NCBI GenBank assembly: GCA_050180705.1
Contig: JBFXDX010000018.1
Span: 1-64,000, forward strand
Direction of reading: 5' to 3'
DNA from: SB25 sp050180705
GTDB taxonomy: Bacteria; Bacteroidota; Bacteroidia; Bacteroidales; Tenuifilaceae
Length of the DNA: 64,000 bases
The translations under genes were made by a program, and so were the position numbers. Shown piece by piece: positions 17,949-25,051 of this stretch (positions are counted from its first letter, which is position 1; the number at the start of each line of letters is the position of its first letter). A model generated the notes under the pieces. The model had not been told where the DNA came from and made no database searches. It saw only the letters and a program-made list of their open reading frames with translations.

Positions 17949-19871
17949 TTATGAAATGTTATAGAATTTTTTATTTAGTTCGATTTCGTCTTTGTTCATT
18001 TTATGTTCTTCATCCTCCATTTCCGAAAGGTTTACATACAAATGATTCTTGTCCAATGTTTCTAATAATAACCTTTTCTGCTCATCAAGTTCTAATTGTT
18101 TAAAAGAATCTTCGGTAAATTTATCTTTGTCAATTTCAATTCTTAAAAATGCTTCGGATTTCATAGTACCCCATAATTTCCAAAGGTCATTGGTTTTTTT
18201 AGCCGATTGTATGGCATTAATATATTTCTGATTTAATTCTTTTAATTCACAATATAAAAATTGACCACCACCAGTCCATTTAACATCTTCATCTGTTGAA
18301 ATACCAGAATCATCTCCATTAATGACATTATTTAACCTAACCGTTGAGTCATTCTCACCATAATCAAGTTGTTCGATGCCAATAAAACGTCTATTTAGTT
18401 TTAATGCAACAGCAGCTGTGGTGCCGCTACCCAAGTGATAATCAATAACCAAATCTTTTTCCTTTGTAGTAAGCTGTATAATTCTTTTAATTAATTTTTC
18501 AGGTTTTTTACCGTTCTCTAAATCTACTCCACCCTCTTTGTTTAAGTTTATTGTGCTAATGTCTGTCCACAAATCGCAAATGTATTCTTCGATATAGTCA
18601 GATAGAAATAGCATTTGTTTGCCTTCCCACCAAATGTATTCTAAACCGGTCTTGGAAGTAACTCTAGCAAGTTTACCTTTAATTTTGAGTTTCTCAAAAG
18701 ACTTGTTATTAGTTCTGTAAACGACATTTTCGGCATTTTCTAATTGAAATTGTTTTACTGCTTCTTCGCTATCATCGAGGTTGTTTTCTTTTAAATATTT
18801 ACCAATTGAGACAATTTCCCAATTCTCAACTTCATCTTCAGGATTTGTAATAAAGCTTCGGTAATATTTCAGATAATCATTCAATTTTTCGCCTTGGTCT
18901 GCTTTCTTTATTTTTAATGGATTAAGTTTCGACTTAGTGCTTTTTTTGTAAACCAATATAAACTCTTTAATTTTGGGTAATTTCTTGTCAACGTGCGCCA
19001 TTTTTACCCCAGATGTTTCACTCATTTTCACCGTAATTATGTTTACTCGATTGGTCCGTGTAAACACTTCATCACATAATGGAAGTAAATTACTTAATTG
19101 GTAATCATCAATTTGAATACAAATAAATCCGTCCTCTTTTAACAAAGTTTTAGCTGTTTCTAAACGGTTTTTCATAAATGTTAACCAAGAGGAGTTTTTG
19201 AATTTATCATTGTAAAATGCTTCTGCCTCACGATTGTATGGAGGGTCAATATAGATTAACTTAACTTTGCCAGCAATTTCTTTTCTTGCTTTCAAGCTAT
19301 GCAGAGCCAATAGATTGTTGCCCCTAATGATTAAATTTTGTTCTCTTAGATTTAGTTCTGTATTTGCTTTCAGTACTTTTTTGCCGTTTTTATCAAAAAG
19401 GGCAAAATTTGTCAGTGCCTTTGTATCTAATAGTCTGTCAATTTCATCAGGTGCTAGAGTTTCATTGTAAAATACCTCTTCTCTACTTTGGTCTTCTTTT
19501 GTTTGTCCGCCTTCTAAAATGCAGTCTTTATGAGGCCACACTAATACAACATCATTATTTTCTCTAAAATATCTACCTTCCTCATCCTGTAACCCAATTT
19601 CATTTTTAAAGCGGGTGTAGCTATCTTGAAGAAAGCTTTTATTATTGAGAAACATTAAAAACTCTCTTTGCTTAAAAACTAAGTTCTTTTCAACTTCAAC
19701 AAAAAACTGCTTTTTCAAAGATTCATTTGTCAATAATGCTTTCAGTAAGTTTTTATCATAACTGTAAGCAGCATCTGTTACTTTATTTTTATTCAATTTG
19801 TCGTTCACAAAAAAGTCAGGTGCTTGTTTGCGAAGCAGTTCTGTCATTTCATTAAAAAGGTTTTGTATCAT
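17949..19871 (-). CDS. mod: Type III DNA methyltransferase Mod subunit
   Basis: This 640-residue N6-adenine methylase is of the beta class: catalytic motif IV (LIYIDPPYNREAEAFYND, about residue 206) precedes S-adenosylmethionine motif I (DYHLGSGTTAAVALKL, about 478). The segment between them, roughly 290-430, is the target recognition domain. The N-terminus has LFNEMTELLRKQAPDFFVN, a type III Mod lead-in. It is the first gene of the mod-res pair and supplies both methylation and sequence specificity. No simple-sequence tract able to cause phase variation is seen inside it. An A-type hairpin lies 55 bp upstream. Confidence 0.93.
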   Translation of the reverse strand: MIQNLFNEMTELLRKQAPDFFVNDKLNKNKVTDAAYSYDKNLLKALLTNESLKKQFFVEVEKNLVFKQREFLMFLNNKSFLQDSYTRFKNEIGLQDEEGRYFRENNDVVLVWPHKDCILEGGQTKEDQSREEVFYNETLAPDEIDRLLDTKALTNFALFDKNGKKVLKANTELNLREQNLIIRGNNLLALHSLKARKEIAGKVKLIYIDPPYNREAEAFYNDKFKNSSWLTFMKNRLETAKTLLKEDGFICIQIDDYQLSNLLPLCDEVFTRTNRVNIITVKMSETSGVKMAHVDKKLPKIKEFILVYKKSTKSKLNPLKIKKADQGEKLNDYLKYYRSFITNPEDEVENWEIVSIGKYLKENNLDDSEEAVKQFQLENAENVVYRTNNKSFEKLKIKGKLARVTSKTGLEYIWWEGKQMLFLSDYIEEYICDLWTDISTINLNKEGGVDLENGKKPEKLIKRIIQLTTKEKDLVIDYHLGSGTTAAVALKLNRRFIGIEQLDYGENDSTVRLNNVINGDDSGISTDEDVKWTGGGQFLYCELKELNQKYINAIQSAKKTNDLWKLWGTMKSEAFLRIEIDKDKFTEDSFKQLELDEQKRLLLETLDKNHLYVNLSEMEDEEHKMNKDEIELNKKFYNIS

Positions 19872-19925
19872 TTCTGTTTTTTTTTAATTCTCAAATTTAA
19901 TCATTCTTTCCGGAGCGTTGGCAGG

Positions 19926-19989
19926 AAAACAGCTCTTTTGCAAGCCGAAGTTTCGGCTTGTGTGTTGGGGCTTGCAAATGTGCTGTTTT
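19926..19989. repeat. A-type hairpin, copy 5
   Basis: The arms AAAACAGCTCTTTTGCAAGC (from 19926) and GCTTGCAAATGTGCTGTTTT (to 19989) pair over 20 positions, plus one further C-G inward, with the T-T, C-G, T-T signature. The outer stem AAAACAGC/GCTGTTTT replaces ATTGCAGC/GCTGCAAT of copy 3, which is clear covariation. The loop carries a different small stem (CCGAA/TTCGG). It lies upstream of mod. Confidence 0.88.
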
Positions 19990-20077
19990 GTGCGTTGGCA
20001 TTTTCATTTTTCTTTGTCTTTATGCAGCAAAAATTCCTTTGTCAATCTGTCGTCTGCTTTGTCTTTTTACAATGAAC

Positions 20078-20212
20078 GCTAACGGTCGGTGGTTTGGGCT
20101 GCTGGGGAGTAAATAGCCAGCGGCGTCATCCCACGTTAAAACCATACTAAAATAGTAAAAACTTTCGTATCTGCATCATCAGCCCCTGTAGGCTAAACCA
20201 CCTGTTGTATGC
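20078..20212. repeat. B-type palindromic site 3 (attC-like)
   Basis: The left arm GGTGGTTTGG pairs with CTAAACCACC of the right arm with one G-T wobble, and GGGCTG pairs with CAGCCC further in. The outer ends are AACGCTAACGG on the left and GTTGTATGC on the right. The centre shares ATCCCACGTTAA with site 2. The right arm overlaps the last codons of the next gene, whose stop lies at 20193-20195. The stem is shorter and more bulged than in sites 1 and 2. Confidence 0.75.
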
Positions 20213-21173
20213 AGTTTTTTTTGAATTCATAATCAATCTCTTTTTTGGAAGTTATTTTATTCTTTAGTTCTGTAAATAATATGTGCTTTGGTATTTCATA
20301 GAATTCACTTGAATAGTATATTGGATTAGAAACAATAAAAAGGCTTTGTATGAATCTTTTATCTTTTTTATTATTCATAATATACTTAACTAACTCAAAA
20401 TAAAGGTTTAATTGCTTTGGTCTAATCGAAACTATATCTCTTTTTATTTCAATAATATTAACAGTACTATCATCAGATACTATTATGTCAACAAAGCATT
20501 TTTTTTCTTTTTCATTAATTAATTTATATTTAATACCTTGTTGAAATACGATATTCTTATAATATTTCGATAAGAACTGTTTTATTTCCGTTTCTTCTTC
20601 TCTTGAAATTTTTTTGGCAATTGGATAACTGCTAATCGTTTCTATCGTAGGTTTGTAGCCGTATTTAAGTCTTAAGTCATCAAAACCGTTTGATTTTAGA
20701 GTATTCAGTATATTGATAGGTCGAATATATTTTGGCATATCAAGTTGATATTTTAAATCAGTTAGCCAATGAGCATTAATTCTAACCTTTGATTTTTCAA
20801 ACTTATATTCAAATATTCTTTCAACTTCCTGTGAATTGTCGTTGAATTTAGAATGCATTTCATTTGCTTTGTAGTTTGAACAACCCCAAAAATTGCCGAA
20901 ATCATTATGAATTAGTTTCAATGGAGAAGAACAGTATAAACATTTTTTGTTTTGCCACGCTAACTTTTCTCTAGTTACAAGTTGTTGCTGTTTGAGTGCA
21001 TCATCAATTGCTTTTTGTTCATATTTAATTGCAAATTCAATAAGTTGTTCAAGATGGTTTTCTAAGTATATATTAGTGTTAGTTTTTCTTTCATAGTCTT
21101 GAGAGTAGAGATTCTTAAAGAATTCCTCCGTCTCTTTCTTTCTCATAATTTCGGCATATTCAATTGTGTCCAT
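20193..21173 (-). CDS. Zinc-ribbon plus PD-(D/E)XK nuclease-like protein
   Basis: I start this 326-residue protein at the ATG at 21173 (MDTIEYAEIM) because the longer reading needs a TTG. A basic helical region (residues 1-75) leads to a topoisomerase-like zinc finger: CLYC near 78, then FWGCSNY, with a possible fourth ligand in NEMHSKF, giving C3H instead of C4. The C-terminal third has a restriction-nuclease-like core, VDIIVSDDSTVNIIEIKRD near 225-243 (D ... E-x-K), as found in DNA-cleaving or homing-type proteins. It is alone in its cassette. Its last codons lie inside B site 3. It may be a modified-DNA restriction enzyme, but this is inference. Confidence 0.7.
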   Translation of the reverse strand: MDTIEYAEIMRKKETEEFFKNLYSQDYERKTNTNIYLENHLEQLIEFAIKYEQKAIDDALKQQQLVTREKLAWQNKKCLYCSSPLKLIHNDFGNFWGCSNYKANEMHSKFNDNSQEVERIFEYKFEKSKVRINAHWLTDLKYQLDMPKYIRPINILNTLKSNGFDDLRLKYGYKPTIETISSYPIAKKISREEETEIKQFLSKYYKNIVFQQGIKYKLINEKEKKCFVDIIVSDDSTVNIIEIKRDIVSIRPKQLNLYFELVKYIMNNKKDKRFIQSLFIVSNPIYYSSEFYEIPKHILFTELKNKITSKKEIDYEFKKNCIQQVV

Positions 21174-21177
21174 CGTG

Positions 21178-21192
21178 AAAATTGCATACAAC
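21178..21192. other. Inverted half-site matching the right end of B site 3
   Basis: AAAATTGCATACAAC here is the inverse complement of GTTGTATGCAGTTTT at 20204-20218, apart from one base. Together they bracket the nuclease-like gene, with the ATG only 5 bp from this copy. In the gene direction this is where a cassette core would lie. I could not find a convincing second arm to the right, so the rest of a palindromic site is missing or degraded. Confidence 0.6.
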
Positions 21193-21329
21193 TCACTTAT
21201 ATATGTAGTAAAGCTACATTTATCCCTCCTTTTTCAATGTGTAATATGTAGCTTTTGTTACTTTTATTTTTCAATAAAACTAGCAAAATATTTCTATGCT
21301 AAAAATACTTTTTCCCTTTAATGTTTAAC

Positions 21330-21910
21330 ATTTAACAATTAACGTTGTTCGTCCTTCGTTTTCCGTTCTCCCTGAACATCTTCCCTTTAACGTTTAACGT
21401 CTCACATTTAACGCTGTTCGTTGATGGTTGATCGTAAAGAATGCAGTAAAAAGCACTCTTCCTTTTAACTTTTCACGTCTCACGTTTAACTTGTTAGTTG
21501 ATCATGAAGAACGATGAGTTGTTCGTTTTCCATTTTCCGTTCTCCGTTTTCCGTTCTCCGTTTTCCGATCCTCTTTCTCCTCTAACTTCTTCCTTTTAAC
21601 GTTTAACGTCTCACATTTAACGCTGTTCGTTGATGGTTGGCAGTTGAGGTTGATCGTAAAGAAAGCAGTAAAAAGCACTCTTCCTTTTAACTTTTCACGT
21701 CTCACGTTTAACTTGTTAGTTGATCATGAAGAACGATGAGTTGTTCGTTTTCCATTTTCCGTTTTCCGTTCTCCATTTTCCATTTTCCATTTTCCGTTCT
21801 CCATTTTCCGTTCTCCGTTCTCCATTTTCCGTTCTCCGTTTTCCGTTCTCCATTTTCCGTTCTCCATTCTCCGTTCTCCGTTCTCCTCTAACTTCTTCCT
21901 TTTAACCTTT
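21330..21910. repeat. Noncoding low-complexity region with a duplicated block
   Basis: This gene-free stretch repeats phrases such as CTTTTAACGTTTAACGTCTC. A block of about 190 bp at 21380-21565 recurs at 21589-21790. Both copies contain CGCTGTTCGTTGATGGTTG, GCAGTAAAAAGCACTCTTCC and GATCATGAAGAACGATGAG, with a short insertion in the second copy. A shortened relative of the same phrases occurs at about 23590-23665. Open frames across it are repeat-driven and not credible genes. Confidence 0.75.
21753..21885. repeat. 7-bp pyrimidine-rich tandem array, 19 units
   Basis: Nineteen uninterrupted heptamers of the form C(A/G)TT(T/C)TC fill 133 bp. A five-unit relative lies at 21531-21565 in the other copy of the duplicated block. 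The top strand is nearly all pyrimidine apart from the A/G position. Arrays of this kind can vary in length by slippage. Confidence 0.85.
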
Positions 21911-22016
21911 AACATTTCACAATTAACTTAATCATAGCAAAGAGAGCATGAGTGAAAAAAAGTAAATATTACGCGTTAGAAACACGCACAAGCCAATGAG
22001 TGATAATTAAATGGCA

Positions 22017-22048
22017 AACCCTGCCGGAGCATAAATTCCGACAGGGTT
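22017..22048 (-). terminator. Hairpin downstream of the carboxypeptidase-regulatory-like gene
   Basis: AACCCTGCCGGA pairs with TCCGACAGGGTT across an 8-base loop with one mismatch, about 20 bp past the stop of the minus-strand gene that ends at 22070. The T-run after it is poor, so it may be a weak terminator or a transcript-end stabiliser. Confidence 0.5.
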
Positions 22049-22069
22049 AAGTATTCCCGTTGGAAACAG

Positions 22070-23005
22070 CTAATTCTTCGATAGCTTTACACTCAAGCGG
22101 CTAAGCTCACCACTACTAACCACCACCGAAACAACCTGATTCCTATAGCCAACCTTTGCCACGGTTACGCTATATATGCCCTCCTGTAGCCTTTTTACCA
22201 TAAAGCCTCCCTTGCTGGCAGTGCGCTTCACTACATGTTCCCCGTTATTGCCAAAATCAACGGTAGTACTATCGGTATCGGGGGTAATGGTTAGGGTTAC
22301 TCCCTTAAGCGGCTCTAGGCTATCGGCATCTACAACCAATCCCTTAAGCGCCACCGAGCGCCCAAATGTATTTACAATGGCTCGGGCACCCCGGTAACCC
22401 AAATAAAACTCGGGCTCTGTAAGCCGTATAATCTCCACAATCCTATCAATCCTACCCAGCGCTGCCTCGGTATCCTTAAACAGGTTCTCTAGCTGCACCG
22501 TGTACACCCGCTTTGTATTCGTCCCCTCGCGCACCGCCGGAATCGACTCGTCAAACAGGTTTATGGCTGCCTTAAATGAGCTAAGTACAGCCTCAGTAAT
22601 ACCATATGCCTCCAGCTGAGCTACATTCTCGTACGCCCTGTCGTAAATGCACTGCGCCATGTTTCTCAAATCGGTATCGGTAGCTCGGTTTAGCTCACTT
22701 TTAGTGTACCATACCTCCTTTTGCAGCACGCTATTGTTCGTATTGGTAGCAAAGGCCACCATTTTATGCGAAATATCCTCGCCCTGTATAACCAGCGAGG
22801 CTCGCAGCAACCTCTTACTTTCGGTTATACCTGTCTTCTTAAACTGTTGCAGCTCGGCCGTTGCCTTAATTTGCGAAATACCCTCTTCAAATACGGAGTT
22901 GTTCTCACTAAAACCCGGGAGATTTTCAACTTTAGGTTTATGGATCCTTAAAAAATCCCTCGAAACCATAAACATGCTCAATTTTGTTTTTTGTAGAATG
23001 TTCAT
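22070..23005 (-). CDS. Hypothetical protein with C-terminal carboxypeptidase-regulatory-like domain
   Basis: A 311-residue protein. Residues 1-215 are helical and unknown to me (segments such as RLLRASLVIQGEDISHKMVA and TDLRNMAQCIYDRAYENVAQ). Residues 225-308 form a beta-sandwich of the carboxypeptidase regulatory-like type: LKGLVVDADSLEPLKGVTLT, then KGGFMVKRLQEGIYSVTVAK and GYRNQVVSVVVSSGELSRL. In Bacteroidota this domain is usually an extracellular or envelope module, but there is no signal peptide here. The gene stands alone between two repeat-rich gaps at the island edge. Function unknown. Confidence 0.75.
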   Translation of the reverse strand: MNILQKTKLSMFMVSRDFLRIHKPKVENLPGFSENNSVFEEGISQIKATAELQQFKKTGITESKRLLRASLVIQGEDISHKMVAFATNTNNSVLQKEVWYTKSELNRATDTDLRNMAQCIYDRAYENVAQLEAYGITEAVLSSFKAAINLFDESIPAVREGTNTKRVYTVQLENLFKDTEAALGRIDRIVEIIRLTEPEFYLGYRGARAIVNTFGRSVALKGLVVDADSLEPLKGVTLTITPDTDSTTVDFGNNGEHVVKRTASKGGFMVKRLQEGIYSVTVAKVGYRNQVVSVVVSSGELSRLSVKLSKN

Positions 23006-23225
23006 TACCAGAAATTTTAAAAGTTAGTACTAAAAAACTGTCTTAAATGCGTATTTTAAATAAAATCAACTCTTATATAAAATTATGGAATAATAATTTG
23101 ATTATCAAAATATTTAACCATTTTTTTCGATCTAGCCATTCTACATACACTATAAATATTTATTGCATAAAGCTAACATCGGTATTTTCACTCTTAAAAA
23201 GCAGCGGTATACTAGCAAACTACTT

Positions 23226-23456
23226 CTGCATTACATCAATCGGGCATTGCACCAAGCTAAAGTGCCATTGCATAGTTCTAAAATAGCCTTGCACCAATAT
23301 AAGTTAGCTTTGCACAAGTATAAAACTATCCTGCACCAGCATAAAACTATTCTGCACCAGTATAAAATCATCTTGCACTAGCATAAAATCATATTGCACC
23401 AGCAGAAAAGCATTTTGCACTAGTAGAAAACCATTTTGCACCAGAAGAAAAGTATT
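23226..23456. repeat. 21-bp tandem repeat, 11 units
   Basis: Eleven units of exactly 21 bp run without a gap. Each starts (T/C)TGCA, and the later units follow TTGCAC(C/T)AGNA(T/G)AAAA. The units diverge at fixed positions, so the array is old or selected. On the plus strand one frame stays open through it and reads as heptads of the form (A/I)LHQxK. It lies between two minus-strand genes. No start context suggests translation. Confidence 0.88.
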
Positions 23457-23813
23457 TTGCACTGACTTTTCCTAGCTTAACAGGATTTTACTTGATTATT
23501 GAAGTGGCTACAAATATAAAATTTAGATTGCCAATGCTAAACGGGTCAAAATTATAGCATAAGAAATCGACATAGTTCTTTCTACAACCTCGTTGATCGT
23601 AAAAAGCATTCTTCCTTTTAACCTTTAACATTTCACGTTTAACATCATTCGTTGTTCACGAAAAGATATATTCATTCTTCTAAATTCTGTATTCTGAATT
23701 CTAAATTCTGTACTCTAAATTCTGTACTCCTCTATCTATCTTCCTCTAACTCCTTTTAACTTTCACTAAATCCATCCTTTAAACTTTCAGCATCACTCGT
23801 CCCCAAGTAATCA
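23457..23813. other. Gene-free AT-rich gap
   Basis: No gene is supported here. The stretch contains short runs such as ATTCTGTATTCTGAATTCTA around 23690, with near copies until about 23730, and another copy of the CTTTTAACCTTTAACATTTC phrase seen at 21.4-21.9 kb. It looks like decayed repeat sequence. Confidence 0.6.
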
Positions 23814-23843
23814 TAAAAAAAGCGGGAAGACCCTCTCCCCGCT
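23814..23843 (-). terminator. Intrinsic terminator of the redox operon
   Basis: On the minus strand AGCGGG pairs with CCCGCT and is followed by a run of T (seven A on the plus strand at 23814-23820). It lies about 25 bp after the stop of the nitroreductase fusion gene. Confidence 0.8.
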
Positions 23844-23865
23844 CCTTTTGCTATAATGTTTTATA

Positions 23866-25044
23866 CTATTTCTTTACCCACGCATTTACAATCTCGCCAA
23901 TGTAAACTGAGTGGAGCTGGCGCTTGCTGTACTCCTTTTTGGCCAACTCGCCAAAACCTTCGGGATTGAATGGTGCACCGTAAATCTTTTTACACTCAAG
24001 CACCAATTTACCCTCCTTAAATATAGGGTTGCCCAAATCGGTATACTCAAGGGTTAATCCCGATGCTTTAATTTTATCGCCATCGCGTCCCGAGTGGGTT
24101 CCCAAATACATCAATGCCTCACGGTTTGCCTCGGGGAATGCAGTAACGGTAAAATACTCGTTACGCTCCATGAACGAATGGGTATAGCGGCTCTTCTCCA
24201 CATAAACAGTAATCACGGGGCGCTCGTGTCCCCACAGAACACCAAGGCCACCCCAACCAATGGTCATTGCATTCATATCGCCCTTTTTACCAACCGCAAG
24301 AGCCATCCAATCGTGGCTGAATAATGTAAACGGATTAACATTTAACCCCTTCATAGGGTCAACCTTAACCCATTCGCTACTGGTAACGGTTTCGCTCTTA
24401 ACTACCGGCTCGCTCTCGGTCCAGTAATCGTAATGAATGTTCTCGGTTTTCCATTTATCCTTAGGCATTGGATTCTCGGCCGGATAACCTATAGGAATAA
24501 CACAGAGCGGAATTACATGCTCCGGGAGATGCAAAACTCCCTGTACGCTTTTTACACGCTCATCGCTTGGGTAAACACCAGTCCAAACAGCGCCTAGGCC
24601 TAAAGCATGAGCCGCTAAAAGGATATTCTCGGTTGCCGCAGAAACATCCTGAATCCAGAATGCCGCAGCGTTGCCCTCCAACGCTTTGCTTAAATCGCCA
24701 CATGCAACAATGGCAAATGGAGCATTGGCAGTCATTTTTGCATGAGGCAGCTCAGCAGCCAATGCCTGAAGCACCTCCTTCTTTTTAACCACAACAAACT
24801 GCCAGGGTTGTTTATTCACCGCAGTTGGTGCTGCCATACCTGCTTTCAGGATTTGCTGTATTTTTTCGTCCTCAACCTCCTTCGATTCGTATGCACGGAT
24901 ACTTGTACGGGTGTATATGTTATCCAGAGTTACCTTTGCGGAATCATCCACCAACGATTTACCATTGCCATAGAAAGCCATTTTAACCGATAGCACAACC
25001 AGCGCAATGGCAAGTATCAAATTCAGAATTTTAGATGTATTCAT
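23866..25044 (-). CDS. Membrane-anchored nitroreductase fused to a flavin-reductase-like domain
   Basis: I place the start at 25044 (MNTSKILNLILAIALVV), which gives 392 residues and avoids overlap with the upstream gene. An N-terminal hydrophobic segment (about 5-24) anchors or exports the protein. Residues 40-205 are an FMN nitroreductase domain: TRTSIRAYESKEVEDEKI, GMAAPTAVNKQPWQFVVV and LGLGAVWTGVYPSDERV. Residues 240-385 are a flavin-reductase-like FMN-binding fold (KGLNVNPFTLFSHDW, MTIGWGGLGVLWGHERPVIT). The joining of two flavin domains suggests internal electron transfer. It follows the FMN/4Fe-4S membrane gene by 7 bp. Substrate unknown. Confidence 0.85.
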   Translation of the reverse strand: MNTSKILNLILAIALVVLSVKMAFYGNGKSLVDDSAKVTLDNIYTRTSIRAYESKEVEDEKIQQILKAGMAAPTAVNKQPWQFVVVKKKEVLQALAAELPHAKMTANAPFAIVACGDLSKALEGNAAAFWIQDVSAATENILLAAHALGLGAVWTGVYPSDERVKSVQGVLHLPEHVIPLCVIPIGYPAENPMPKDKWKTENIHYDYWTESEPVVKSETVTSSEWVKVDPMKGLNVNPFTLFSHDWMALAVGKKGDMNAMTIGWGGLGVLWGHERPVITVYVEKSRYTHSFMERNEYFTVTAFPEANREALMYLGTHSGRDGDKIKASGLTLEYTDLGNPIFKEGKLVLECKKIYGAPFNPEGFGELAKKEYSKRQLHSVYIGEIVNAWVKK

Positions 25045-25051
25045 CGTGTTT

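Noticed and set aside
7842..20212. Insertion sequences or miniature transposons as the explanation of the B palindromes
   Set aside because: No transposase and no flanking target duplications were seen, and the module-specific end cores do not fit a transposon inserted repeatedly. It cannot be fully excluded without genome-wide copies.
21174..21191. Longer start (TTG at 21191) for the zinc-ribbon nuclease-like gene
   Set aside because: The ATG at 21173 is in frame and close by, and the extra six codons lie in the inverted core sequence.
21502..21915. Open frames of 61-67 codons on both strands with repeated Glu-Asn-Gly or Phe-Ser heptads
   Set aside because: They are translations of the 7-bp array, which has no stop in any frame; there is no start context or independent support.
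23163..23381. 72-codon frame with Leu-His heptads
   Set aside because: It follows from the 21-bp array; treated as a repeat, with possible coding noted only as a finding.
23226..23456. CRISPR array
   Set aside because: The 21-bp units are contiguous with no unique spacers, and no cas gene is in the window.
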